NCBI GenBank assembly: GCA_973895155.1
Contig: OZ316899.1
Span: 10,354,001 to 10,418,000 of the forward strand
DNA length: 64,000 bases
Origin: Marsupella aquatica
Taxonomy: Eukaryota > Marchantiophyta
Reading direction: 5' to 3'
Positions 44,201 through 53,117 of this stretch are shown one piece after another. The position numbers and the translations under genes are program-made. How positions within the stretch are numbered: position 1 is the first letter of the stretch; every line of letters starts with the position of its first letter. Under the pieces are notes generated by a model that was given only the letters and a program-made list of their open reading frames with translations, was not told the origin of the DNA and ran no database searches.

Positions 44201-44595
44201 GCCGGGGTGGCTTCATCGTTGACGGCTCCCTTCCTCTTCATCTCTGCTGCCGTGGAGGTTTCTCCTAGCACCGTTGCCTGGGTCCACCTTTCCGTGCTAC
44301 CCTTTAATTCCCAGTGTATGTCGTTGCAGTTCTTGATGGCCTCTCGGATGCCGACGACGCTGTCCTTGCAAAACAGAAGATCGTCGAGTTGATTGGAAGT
44401 AGGTGTCCACAGGAACTCGTCCTTGATGAGTTCGCCTCCTAAGAAAGCCGTCTTCTGCAGCTCCCACAATCGAGCGAGCTCCTGCCGTTCTCGAGCTGCC
44501 CTTTCTGACTCCTCGTCCTCGTAAGTCTTGATGTACTCAGTCGCCCGTTCGAACAGGCATCCCCAGAAATGTGCCGCTTGATTGACGTTGCTCAT
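41227..44595 (-). CDS. LTR-encoded ORF, intact (1122 aa): PMD/Transposase_32-like domain plus coiled coil
   Basis: This ORF lies wholly inside the 5' LTR, in the direction of gag-pol. The start ATG (MSNVNQAAHFWG) is kept in all three copies. Visible parts: N-terminal helical region (1-125); basic patch MKRKG...AKRTR (~138-160); a globular region (~175-405) with LPWLKPEVPESDLLEFVGSW and TPKVIAEVFGLPMG, which follows the pattern of plant mobile domain and Transposase_32 proteins (W/P-rich helix, then LT..I....GLP.G); proline-rich and acidic linker (~405-620); long Glu/Lys-rich coiled coil (~685-955); basic PTKKKRKPSGSR (~1000), a possible nuclear signal; and an Ala-Glu repeat tail (EAEAVRVAEAEAVGIAEA, ~1040-1080). 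There is no signal peptide or membrane segment, so it is not an envelope protein. Function unknown; a DNA- or chromatin-associated or capsid-associated factor is a guess. It has no known catalytic motif. Confidence 0.9.
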   Translation of the reverse strand: MSNVNQAAHFWGCLFERATEYIKTYEDEESERAARERQELARLWELQKTAFLGGELIKDEFLWTPTSNQLDDLLFCKDSVVGIREAIKNCNDIHWELKGSTERWTQATVLGETSTAAEMKRKGAVNDEATPAKRTRSTAPKKPAEQQSRREGEAEEEEVDPIKAIPTRDDTWKGWAATLPVEVQLHFAREEDACFTAMQTKKYQGFMAGSGLEAFVRLPWLKPEVPESDLLEFVGSWEPETNCTRIYGKDFYLTPKVIAEVFGLPMGNKTKVDTRKTLPDKEFRSFPGPSTKNGFFRNTCTNPHIGEMIDFLRVTMHCNLPRAEIGKAQVYLAERPDPSRDYNGYLLNQLKKILKEEQQVIGMGSVSRLGYHMPLLCRYARGQTFAPVLPLQVRAPEEAPTPRPLAEKPQPPVSPTIEQVFRPRKEDLPMQQPGMQSLLKLLEKEKKSASATTTTTATATMPDTTTEVGLHRLTRENPFAGDERIRPESKPGVRMYVGTSSSESEAELPEAPTEEEEREKPEIQEVEEAVEDCSHDNSGYGSDHHVPGVRTCGRFVPTLPRVVRGDPNQQSSPESPPPDVAPPSFDGIKQTVQEFQERIKQEEEAALAKEKDLPGGDWPEDIRRLAEKGSKPLATIEEIRRTAWEQRPRWAMPITSTYSTYAKNRAMEYGEMCGELALGIFGEELEVGPFFHREQLEKHQLEEAVALERSKKDEVIRRLRRMEAEIEDLRAAKKAQDELRIKRHELNIMQGQLDAAQADNQNIKDKLTQTQEELADTIKEREKWKQELKNTEEAHITANSRAMAETQRKEWALKGELEKIRRALEQKEVELGKSYQGIMALQQELASLTASFKADLREKDEMLEQTYAKMNQMESVIIAELDKELRATQEEKATLKKELEEAHREQEEAKNELEGARKDLDETQEELEEITRKMENLQRRADNQTERLKKQAAVFKCLAAAGPSPVGTNQLPGVVIAEGQAAPPAPVPEVSGKGKGPAAEPPTKKKRKPSGSRSNTTSQAVVIKEVDPAPTPDRVTAKDPTTLGEGEAEAEGVAEAEAVRVAEAEAVGIAEAGVEAEAEGGPSQAEGELTRSRAGNLSVGGPTAVAAEEVLGASIEDPPPVS

Positions 44596-44868
44596 ACCCT
44601 CCTTAGGTTGATCGTCGGTATCTACTCTCTCCCCGAGTGCTTGCCTAAGCAGCTGACAGTAGTTGGCCTCCCGTAGTCGTCTGCCTAGTTCGTGCTCGCA
44701 AATGAGCCACTATTTCCTGCAAGCGCTCCTTACCCCTCTCCTTTGCCGGTCCTTCTTCCCGTTGATCCTTCCTAGCCGCCGACGCTTAACGCGCCCTAAC
44801 CCTAATCGGGTTTTCACCCTCAGCCTTACCTCCGGCCTCTGCCCGGGTTCCATGGTTGCCCCTAATTG

Positions 44869-44874
44869 TTTATA
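44869..44874 (-). promoter_or_regulatory. TATA-like box in 5' LTR
   Basis: TATAAA on the minus strand, 95 bases from the LTR start and ~275 bases before the LTR ORF. It is the only such box between the LTR start and the ORF. Transcription from here would put the LTR ORF first on the genomic RNA, ahead of gag. Confidence 0.4.
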
Positions 44875-44968
44875 TTTTCCTTGTTTTGTCACTATACTAA
44901 GGTGTTCCTAGGGTGCCTTCCTGCTTTACCCACTTAACTGGCCGAGTGATTCCTGTCTAGGCATCACA

Positions 44969-44973
44969 ACTAC
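44969..44973 (+). repeat. Right target-site duplication ACTAC
   Basis: Matches 29414-29418; the chromovirus gag frame continues across the pair (…KATT, then LVNNRPDLAKV). Confidence 0.95.
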
Positions 44974-46066
44974 GTTGGTGAATAACCGACCGGACTTGGC
45001 AAAGGTGGGTGGCAAGGGATCCGAGGGGGAAGCTGGGAAAGCAAAAGGTCCCGGGAATAAGCGTAAGCAACCTGAGGGGGCGGGGGCCGGTGGTTCGGAT
45101 CCCCAACCCCAGAATGGAGAAGCTAAGCAAAACCGAAAGGCCGGCAACTTCAAGAAAGGAGCCTCATCGGCACAAAAAGCAAAGAAGCAGGCAACCATGG
45201 AGCAGAGGCGGGATGAAGGTTTGTGCTTCACATGTGGTGCCATGGGCCATCAAAGTAAGGATTGTTCCACGAAAGGTGGCAAGCCAAATGGAGATGGTGG
45301 AGGGCAGAAGAGCATTAAGGTAAGTATCGCTCTAACCGAACCCTTAGTAGCTGACAAGGTCCCTATAGGGGATGTCCCTGATGGAGAGAGGGTGTTGTTG
45401 CGAGAGAAGATACCTACAGTTAAGACAATGGATCCTGAAAAACTGATTTTTGTGAATGTCACTTCTAACTGTAATCTGGGTGTTGCTTTGGTGGATACAG
45501 GCGCGACCGCCTGCTTCATAAGTGGGGAGGCGGCAGCTCGTCTTGGGGTGGACGTGCAAGAGTTGCTACAACCGTTAGTGTGCAAGTTCGCCAACAACAC
45601 AAAGGGGATAGTGTCAAGAGTAGTGCATAGGCTTTGGGTAGAGGTCATAGGCGAACAACAAAATTTTGTTAGTCAGGAGATGTTCTATGTTCTAGACGGT
45701 CTAGCCATAGACTTCATTTTGTCGGTAGGTTATCTCAAAAAGCACAATGTTACCTTGAAACCGGGAGGTGAGGTGCTCCATTTTCCCAATAAGGGCGGTG
45801 AGCCCATCGTTGTACATGAAATTACCAAAAATAAAGAAAGATTTCTTAAAGTAAGTAAAGTGTCGTGGAGGTCTCTGTGTGTATCGGCGAAGCAATGGTT
45901 GAAAGACTTCAAGGGTGGACATGAATGTTTATTCTTTCATCTCCACCCAACTAAGGAGGCTGCGTCGCAGCCAAAGGTCAAGTCAGCTAAGGTCAGGCCC
46001 GATTACGGTCAAATTCCTGAAATTTTAGAGGAATTTCAACGACGTGCTCTCGCAAAAGCTACCTAA
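44974..46066 (+). pseudogene. Chromovirus gag end (zinc knuckle) and protease
   Basis: It continues gag after the insertion. A Lys/Gly-rich stretch leads to the knuckle CFTCGAMGHQSKDC (~45223-45264), then the retropepsin with ALVDTGATACFIS (~45487-45525) and the later segment AIDFILSVGYLKKHNV. The frame ends with a stop at 46064-46066, and the RT frame begins in a different phase (46044), so a one-base shift has separated protease from RT. It would process Gag-Pol. Confidence 0.9.
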
Positions 46067-47375
46067 AGGTTTACCCCCGCGGAGAGAAGTGGATCACCAA
46101 GTTGAGTTGGAGCTGGGATCGGCTCCTCAAGCTAAAGCTCCTTATCGTCTAAACCTGAACAAGCGAATGATGTTGAATAACACCTTGGAAGAGTTGATCA
46201 ACCAAGGGTTCATTTGCCCTAGTAAGAGTCCTTACGGGGCGCCCGCGCTGTTTGTGTCCAAAAAGGATGGTACTTTGAGATTGTGCGCAGATTACCGGGC
46301 CCTCAATAAGCAGACGGTAAAGAACAAGTACCCCTTACCTGATATGGATGACCTCTTCGATTGCCTCTCCGGGGCTAAGAAGTTTTCAAAGGTGGACTTG
46401 CGATCTGGGTATTACCAGATCCGCATGGCTAAGGGAGACGAGTATAAGACCGCGATGTGCACAAGGTTTGGATCCTATGAGTTTTTGGTTATGCCGTTCG
46501 GGTTGTGTAATGCAACCGCAACATTCATGAAGATGATGAATACCATCTTTCATGACTTGTTGGACCAAGGAGTAGTCGTCTTTATTGACGACATCCTAAT
46601 CTACTCAAAAACGTTGGAGGAACATGAGCAGTTGCTCAAAGAAGTGTTCTCTTGCCTTTGTAAGGCTCATCTCTTTGCTAAACCTAGCAAGTGCGAGTTT
46701 GCGATGAATGAGATTCAGTTCCTTGGCCATACCTTTACCCCGGAAGGGATTACGCCTAGTCAGGACAAACTTAAGGAGATCAAAGAATGGGAGCGCCCGT
46801 CCAATGTAAGGCAAGTTAAAGCCTTCTTAGGATTTACGGGGTTCTATCGAAGATACATGAAAGACTATGTGAGGATTGCGACGCCCCTAAACGCGCTAAC
46901 GTTGAAAAACAAAGTGTTTGTGTGGACATAGGATTGCAAGTTAGCATTCCTAGAACTTAAGAGGTTAATGATAACGCCGCCGGTTCTAAAGTTACCTGAG
47001 ATGGGGAAGTCGTTCAAGATTTGGACAGGCGCAAGTGATTATGCCATTGGCGCTTGTCTTCACCAAGATGGGCGTCCTGTGGCCTTTGAGTCATGTAAGT
47101 TGGAAAATCACTGGATCACGCCATAAAGGGAAATGTATGTTGTGATCTATGTGTTGAAGAAGTGGGAGATTTACCTTAAGAACGGTCCCAAAGTGGTAAT
47201 CCACAGAGATAGCTCGCCGGCCGGGTACTTTAGTTCTAAGCCAAGGCTGAACCCTAAGGAAATGCGCTGGCAGATGTTCTTGGCGGATTTGATTTTGAAG
47301 TCCGCCACGTTCCAGGGAAGACAAATACGGCAGCGGACGCGTTATCGCATAAGGACCAACATCGTGTCAATGGGA
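46044..47375 (+). pseudogene. Chromovirus reverse transcriptase and RNase H (broken)
   Basis: 46044-46931 holds a full RT core: LPPRREVDHQVEL, KDGTLRLCADYRALNK, KVDLRSGYYQIRM, VMPFGLCNATATFMKMMN, catalytic FIDDILIYSK, FLGHTFTPEGI, FLGFTGFYRRYMKDY. A TAG at 46929-46931 and a TAA near 47124 interrupt RNase H (WTGASDYAIGACLHQDGRPVAFES; HRDSSPAGYFSSKPRLN), and a frameshift near 47315 moves its end (GKTNTAADALSHK) to another frame. FIDDILIYSK is the common chromovirus form. Confidence 0.92.
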
Positions 47376-48342
47376 TCACGATCCATGAATCCGAGTGGCC
47401 AAAGGTTCTGGCCGCGCTGTATGGGGATGACAGGTTAGCTAAGGAATGGCAAAGCAATGGGGGTAGCCAAGGCAAGGTAAGGCACGTATCGTTGGGGTTG
47501 GATAAGACACATAATGTCCAGTTATGGCAATACAAGCAGAGGCGTGTGTACATACCGGAGTCTCTAAGGTTAGAGGTTTTGCAAAAGTACCACGACTCGC
47601 CCTGGGGAGGGCATGGAGGGCAAGCTGCTACGTATTGCAGCATGTCGCAAGATGTGTATTGGTCGGACATGAAGCAATCAGTCCTTCAACACGTGCAAAG
47701 TTGTTACTCGTGCCAAAAGAAGCGAACGGTCTATAGGGAAAAAGGAGGACTATTGCAACCCTTACCAGTAGCTGCGGCTCCATGGGAGTCTATCTCCATG
47801 GACTTCATTGTTGGGTTACCTGAGTCCCACGGCAGTAACTCCATCTTAACAATTGTGGATCATTTTTCCAAGATGGCATATTTCTTGCCTACTACGAAGA
47901 TGGTTTTGGCCCGAGAGGTTGCTGGTCTAGTATTTGACAATATCTTCCGACAATGGGGATTGCCGTTGCATATCCTGTCCGATCGCGATACCAAGTTCAC
48001 GGGCCATTTTTGGAAGGCGTTGTTATGGTTATCCGGAACAGACCTGACCAGGGGATCAGCGTATCATTATGAGACAGATGGCCAAACGGAACGGGTAAAT
48101 GGTATCGTGGAGGACTACTTGCGTCACTTTGTGACGGCCAATCAAAAGGATTGGGCGAAGCATTTAACAATGGCCAAGTTTAGGTATAACTCGACCAAGC
48201 ATTTGGCGACGGGGTTTGCGCCATTTGTGTTGCCACAGGGAGGACGCCAAGGGCGCCCTCCTGGTTTATAAATCTGGAAGCTTGGCGAACGGAAAGCAAG
48301 GTTCCTTCTACGGACAATTTTATTCGAGAGCGGCGCCTAGTT
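47376..48342 (+). pseudogene. Chromovirus integrase (broken)
   Basis: The zinc site HDSPWGGHGG...SCYSCQKK is at about 47590-47720. The catalytic core has the first Asp in SMDFIVGLPES, the second in SDRDTKFTGHFW and the Glu in DGQTERVNGIVEDYLRH, all in the open block 47492-48271. The second Asp is followed by LLWLSGTDLTRGSAYHYETDGQ. A frameshift near 48235 ends the block in a short out-of-frame tail; the correct frame resumes by about 48343. Confidence 0.92.
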
Positions 48343-48883
48343 GTGGAAGCGGCTACCAAGGGTATGACCCTTGCCCAAAGTTGGTACAAGGAGCAAGGGG
48401 ATAAACATGGACGTCAGGTAAGCTTTGAAATTGGGGAGAGCGTCTGGTTGCAGTTGAGACCTGAGAAATACCATGGGAACATAAGTAGGAAGCTGGCTCC
48501 CATATATGCGGGGCCCTATCGCATTATACGATGGGCCCACAAGGATAATCCGGTTTTAATGGTGTTGGAGACACCCAAGGAAATGGGCGTGGGCAAAAGC
48601 TACCATGTTAGCCGGCTCAAGAAATTTGTCAAGGACGATGATCCCAACCGGGATCAAGTCTTGCGTCCGAATGCCATGCTGGTAGAGGATGCTGAGGAGT
48701 TTGAGGTGGAGGCAATTCTGGACCACCGTTACAAACGCAAATTGGAAGGCAAATCTTGGAGTATTTGGTGAAGTGGGCTCTCTATGACCAGGCCGAAAGT
48801 ACTTGGGAGCCGGAAGAAAATTTGGGTAATGCCTCAGAGATCCTTGGAAGCTATTGTAAGCAAAGCGGCCTACCGCTGTTGTG
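48343..48883 (+). pseudogene. Chromovirus integrase tail and chromodomain (frameshifted)
   Basis: Block 48343-48771 holds the GPY/F-like part (GESVWLQLRPEKY, RKLAPIYAGPYRI) and the chromodomain start (SYHVSRLKKFVKDDDPNRD, EFEVEAILDHRYKRK). A one-base change near 48745 shifts the frame, and the chromodomain end (EYLVKWALYDQAEST) continues out of frame to about 48880. The fragment at 20208-20462 keeps the same chromodomain in open frame. Confidence 0.9.
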
Positions 48884-49318
48884 AACTGGTACAAGCAACT
48901 GTAGCTACCTTTGTGAGTTGTATCCTAGTTTCACTCCTCTCGGCCTCTTAAGGATAAAGTCAGATTGCATTGGTGCTAGAGGTTGTTGGGCGGCCGATTT
49001 GCTTTTTGGGAGTGGAAGTTGATGGTGCCCGCCCTACATCTGTGGGCGGGTTAGTTCAAACCAAAGGGGAGCGCCCCAAGGGGAGGACAATGGGTCCGAC
49101 GAGTTTGGAGTTAGCTTACCCGTTTGGACTGGCATCCTACTTGGATAAGAGGGATAGGTTGGAATTTCCTAAGTTTGGAATGCGCATACCAACCTGGTTT
49201 GCATCAGCCTTATGGGCAAACCATTTGTTACCTCATAAACATTTTAAGGCCCAAACTGGTCTAGGCATGTTGGAACATTTACCGAGGTCATGCGGATGTG
49301 ACCATTTTTAAGGGGGGG
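48884..49318 (+). other. Chromovirus 3' non-coding region with polypurine tract
   Basis: About 430 bp without coding signal, matched in part by the minus-strand fragment at 19905-20207. It ends in AAGGGGGGG (49310-49318), the polypurine tract directly before the 3' LTR. Confidence 0.75.
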
Positions 49319-50752
49319 TGCAAGTTGCGGAACTTGACTACCTTAACACTTAGCTCCAGCGTCGCTGACTCCGACGCCAAGCTCCCTTATGGTCCAGGCC
49401 CGGATAGGCCATCCGGGGAGGACTTAGCATGGGGAGACTTGTGAGCAATGAGACGTGGCACTAGCGAGGCAAGGGGCCAAGCTGGGGACACACATTAAGG
49501 ACTTGGACTAGCCTGTGGCTGGTTGGGTCAAGGGGAAATGGTCCGGGCTCAAGGATGACGGTCCAGACCTTCGGATGGACTTTGAGTTATGAGGGCTTGG
49601 GAGTGAGCTCCTCTTGGGCCCAAGGCCAATGGAGTTGACGCCATTGGCAACGGACGCTTGGGGCGCAAGTTGTGGCCCAATCCGGGTTGGGCCGGTCGGG
49701 GGCCCCAGGCGGCGATCAGACCTGAGGGCCTAGGCATGAGCACTGGGTCATCCCGGTCACAACGGGCTAAGCCACTCTGCTTGCGGATGCCTATCAAGAA
49801 AGTTATGGGCGTTGCCAGTTGGTGGCGCACCCATTATGAGCGATGGGATCCGGGTTGGGGGCCAAATGTTTAGGGACAAAAGCTGGTCCGGGGGTGGCAG
49901 GTCTCCAGAAGCATATATGAGGGGAGTGGTGTCTCCCTGGGGGCTAAGGCCGAGCCAAATTTGTGAGTCGGGGCGGTCGCGACACTAAGAGAAACTGCCA
50001 AACGGAAATGGCGATATCTTCCCAACGGGAAGTCCTCCTGAACTCAAGTGGGTCTGGGGGTGCCGTGGGTTCTCGTGGTTTGCGGGTGTTAGCTCGCCCG
50101 CTTGCCAAATCCTGCCGAACAATAGCCAAACCGCGTTCAGTCTGCCAAGGGAGCTTGCGTTGGGGAGGCAAGGCCAAGTAGGTGCGGAGGCTGAGTTCCA
50201 AGGGTGCTCGGCCCCTAGACCACCAGTGGGGCAAACCGGGAGCGGTTGCTAGAGTCGGGGCCGTTCTGGTCCCGGCGTCTTGGGACAAGCTTTAGGACAA
50301 GCTACGCTATTTGGGCCATGAGCATGTCCTGAGGTCAGGGCGGTCAATTGGTGATGGATAGGTACGAGGGGGAACCCGGACCGCGCCCAAGGAAGAAGTT
50401 GTTCTGGACGAACAGTGGGCGTGGGTTCTGGTTCCGGCTTATGGCATCGGGAGGACCTATTGCTGACCTATTTACCAACGTCTGTTGAGCTTGAGTTAGC
50501 AAGCTAGACTTGGCGAGTTCTAGATCCTGAAGGGTTACTTACCGAGGTGCTTGGTTGCTTGTGCAGATAGGGAGGACCGTTGAGTAGCGGTCGTGTTAGA
50601 GAGCAAGTGTGGCTTCGTATGGGCGAGGCCGCTGGTGGTGCAAAGGGGCACTAAGTTGCTTGCTCGAGGTATTCCATGGAGGCGTCGGGCACCAAGGGCA
50701 CTTAGGCGTGAGTGTTGGGATTGGTGAGGGCGTTGGGTGGCGAAGTCCACCA
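49319..50752 (+). repeat. 3' LTR of chromovirus (1434 bp)
   Basis: It starts TGCAAGTTGCGGAACTTG and ends GTCCACCA. It lacks about 50 bp present in the 5' LTR near 25850-25900. It directly adjoins an integrase fragment of another element at 50753. Confidence 0.9.
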
Positions 50753-51455
50753 CTTACATCCTGTTAGCTATAGATTACTCCACGAAGTGGGTTGAAGCAG
50801 GGCTACGGTGAGGGACGATGCCGCCACAAGCGCCCGGTTCTTATACGAGCAGATCTTCACCTGGTTCAGGCCTCCTTTGGAATTAGTAAGCGACCGTGGA
50901 ACACACTTCCTCAATTGCACCGTAGCATGGCTTACGGAGCGTTACCTAGTCAAGCACCGCAGGACTACCCCGTATCACCCTAAAGCCAATGGGCTGACGG
51001 AGAGAGCCAATGGTATCATAGGGAAGATCCTCAACAAGACAGTGGCCGCGCACAAAACGGATTGGGATGATAAGTTGTACGCAGCGGTGTACTCGTATAA
51101 TCTAGCTTACAAAACTACAATGAGTCATAGCCCATACTTTCTCATGTTTGGCCAACATTCGTTGGTGCCCGTTGAGTTTGAAGTACACATTCCATGAGTC
51201 AGCATTTGGGATCGCTTACCCGAACTTGAAAATTTTTCCGACCGAGCTTATCAAATTGAAGCCTTAGAAGAAGCACGGCTACTAGCAGCTCAGCACGCCG
51301 TAAAGCAATAGGCAATTTCCAAGAAGCAGCACGACAAAGGACTACGGAAGGTCGATGTTGTGACATGCGATCTAGTCCTGCTGTACGATAGCAGGTACAT
51401 GCAGTTCCCCGGGAAGCTTCATACTCGTTGGTTAGGGCCTTTCCTAGTCAATCAA
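50753..51455 (+). pseudogene. Integrase C-terminal half of a Tat/Athila-like element
   Basis: It starts mid-domain at YILLAIDYSTKWVEA (first catalytic Asp region), then SDRGTHF (second Asp) and GLTERANGII (Glu) in the open block 50808-51197, followed by stops and the C-terminal LVLLYDSRYMQFPGKLHTRW. It is about two-thirds similar by eye to the integrase end of the pol at 34070-37336. The upstream part of the protein is not in the window; the chromovirus LTR abuts it. The LTR that follows (51456-58480) belongs to the same element by position. Confidence 0.85.
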
Positions 51456-51624
51456 ATCTACCCTAAACCCTCCCCTTTCCCCCTCGGGTTCGTACAACAA
51501 ACTTTGGGAGGCGGCCACTGACACGCGCTGACCCGAACTAGCGGAGTGGCCGGTACACTGCAAGCGTGAAAGGCTTGGCCTATAAGTGATGAGGAGGCGA
51601 CGGGCGATTGACGAGCTCTCAGGG

Positions 51625-51632
51625 TATAAAAG
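51625..51632 (+). promoter_or_regulatory. TATA box upstream of the LTR2 ORF
   Basis: GGGTATAAAAGGGGCC is a strong TATA context, 104 bases before the ATG at 51729. A start about 30 bases downstream would give a short leader of ~70 bases to the LTR ORF, supporting the view that the ORF is the first on the transcript. Confidence 0.6.
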
Positions 51633-51728
51633 GGGCCGATCCTTTGCAGTGCACCAGTTCTTTAGTCCACGCGCCAGCTTCGACCCTAGTTCTCTTGCTT
51701 ATCTTTAGTCACCTTCCATCTCCTTTGA

Positions 51729-52876
51729 ATGTCGCACACGATCCTTTCCAGTTCGGCCATACGATTTTGGATGCAGTTCCTGTGTATTGGAGGGCACTTG
51801 GCCGACTTGTTGAAACATGCCAACCCACGACGATACGAGATCGAACGTGAATATGAGAGAGCCATCCGCCTAGCAGGCCGCCATCACTATCTCCTTAACT
51901 TTGATTACCCATCCGAGAGCGAGCTTTACCAACCCAAAGAAATATTAGGGTACTTCTTCAACGGAGACAAATATATCAGCTTCTGGGAGGCATTGCTTCG
52001 GCTCCCGGACGAGGTCTTCAATATCTCGGGCATGATCGACTTATAGCGGCACCACTTTGACCACATCCCTGCTCGGGTCCGGGACATCATCAACAGCGAG
52101 TCCAGTGCTACCCGATCTACGAGGGCGTCTAGACTTGCATCAGAAAACCTCTACCGGCACCTATAGAATTTCATGGAAACTACACCATCAACCACCGGTG
52201 CCAGCCCAGCCATGCCCGTACCCGCACCAGCCCAAGCTCAGGCTCAGTCTCAGTCTCAGCCTCAACCTAGCCGATCCCCATCGCCGGTCGCCCGCCAGTA
52301 CAAGTACGCTCCATCGTCAACGCCGTGGACCTCAGCAACGATGAAGACGATACCTTACCCCTGCTCAGGCGGCCTAGAGGAGCAAGCACCCTGGGAGCCG
52401 GCACTACATCGCCCCTTCCCTAGGCCCGGACCGAGTAGCGGCTCCAGCGGATAACACGGTGACCGTAGCCTCCTCAGCCCCAATACTAACAGCGGTGGCA
52501 CTACCCATACCCGATCGAGATGATGGGGAGGTATCACCCTCCCCGAGCCATCACCGGAGCCAGTCTTGGGGAAAGAGGAGGAAGGAACCCGCAGCTGTAT
52601 CCGGGCTACCCATGGCCACGGTAGCCGCGGCCAAGGTACCAATGCATCGCATGGGGGAAAACGTGCATAAGAACATCCTCCACCCCAAACATGCGGTGTA
52701 CTTGAAGACTTAGGGGTTCGAGCACCTCGCCTCTCTCCCCTGGAACACCTACAGATACTACGGGGAGGACATAATGGAGTTCGTCAAGAATTATGATGAC
52801 GTCCGTCAGCATACTCGGCTGCGGGGGAGGAATATGTCCCTCACAGAGGAGCGGCTCAGGATGATCTTTGGGCTAC
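51729..52876 (+). pseudogene. LTR2-encoded ORF, N-terminal part (diverged relative of the 1122-aa LTR ORF)
   Basis: ATG at 51729 (MSHTILSSSAIRFWMQFLC). It aligns by eye with the N terminus of the LTR ORF at 44595: an FW..FLC/FWGCLF segment, a YE.E.ERA-R segment, then F..D...FWEAL against FCKDSVVGIREAI. A TAG at 52044 and further stops break it. After a Pro/Gln-rich, low-complexity stretch, 52711-52876 reads GFEHLASLPW...DIMEFV...SLTEERLRMIFGLP, matching GLEAFVRLPW...DLLEFV...YLTPKVIAEVFGLP of the young ORF. It is cut exactly after FGLP by a chromovirus LTR piece. Confidence 0.7.
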
Positions 52877-53117
52877 CAGTCGCGGAACTTGACTACCTTA
52901 ACACTTAGCTCCGGCGTTGCTGACTCCGACGCCAAGCTCCCTTATGGTCCAACCTCGAATAGGCCATCCGGGGAGAACTTAGCATGGGGAGACTTGTGGG
53001 CAATGAGACGTGGCACTGGCGAGGCAAGGGACCAAGATGGGGACACACACTAAGGACTTGGACTAGCCTATGGCTGGTCGGGTCAAGGGGAAATGGGCCG
53101 GGCTCAAGGATGGCCGT
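52877..53117 (+). repeat. Chromovirus LTR piece (first ~240 bp)
   Basis: Matches the start of the chromovirus LTRs (AGTCGCGGAACTTGACTACC...GGACACACACTAAGGACTTGG) and stops where the FIDDV-type element begins. It provides the uninterrupted target sequence of the solo LTR at 20647. The rest of this LTR is not found beyond the second insertion. Confidence 0.85.

Larger units (their letters stand above)
29419..44968 (-). mobile_element. Complete 15,550 bp Ty3/gypsy (Tat/Athila-like) element with ORF-bearing 4.66 kb LTRs
   Basis: It is flanked by ACTAC on both sides and ends TGTGGTGC...GGCATCACA as read on the plus strand. On the minus strand: 5' LTR 44968-40306, tRNA-Asn-like primer site, gag-protease ORF (997 aa), pol ORF (1088 aa) in the -1 frame with a 94-base overlap, polypurine tract, 3' LTR 34081-29419. 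Both LTRs are 4663 bp and differ at about nine places by eye (~0.2%), so the insertion is very recent. It lies inside gag of the older chromovirus. All element ORFs are intact except the LTR ORF of the 3' LTR. The LTRs make up 60% of the element. Confidence 0.96.
40306..44968 (-). repeat. 5' LTR of the 15.5 kb element (4663 bp)
   Basis: On the minus strand it starts TGTGATGCC at 44968 and ends GCACCACA at 40306. It holds a TATA-like box ~95 bases in, the 1122-codon ORF from base 374 to 3742, and about 920 bases of non-coding tail with the conserved hairpin motif (40562-40575). Confidence 0.95.
20472..50752 (+). mobile_element. Plus-strand chromovirus (Ty3/gypsy), split by a solo LTR and a 15.5 kb element
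   Basis: Parts in order: 5' LTR 20472-26623 (split), iMet-type primer site, gag 28436-29413, [insertion 29419-44968], gag end and protease 44974-46066, RT, RNase H, integrase, chromodomain to ~48860, polypurine tract, 3' LTR 49319-50752. FIDDILIYSK in RT and the chromodomain mark it as a chromovirus. Stops and frameshifts make it dead. The flanks (TTGGG-like on the left, CTTAC on the right) do not form a target duplication, so the two ends may come from different copies or the locus was rearranged. Confidence 0.85.

Noticed and set aside
41227-44595. LTR ORF as an envelope-like gene
   Set aside because: No signal peptide, no hydrophobic membrane segment; dominated by coiled coil and charged stretches.
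44793-44812. Telomere-like CCCTAACCCTAA in the LTR
   Set aside because: Only two units, present at the same place in all LTR copies; not a telomere or interstitial telomeric array.
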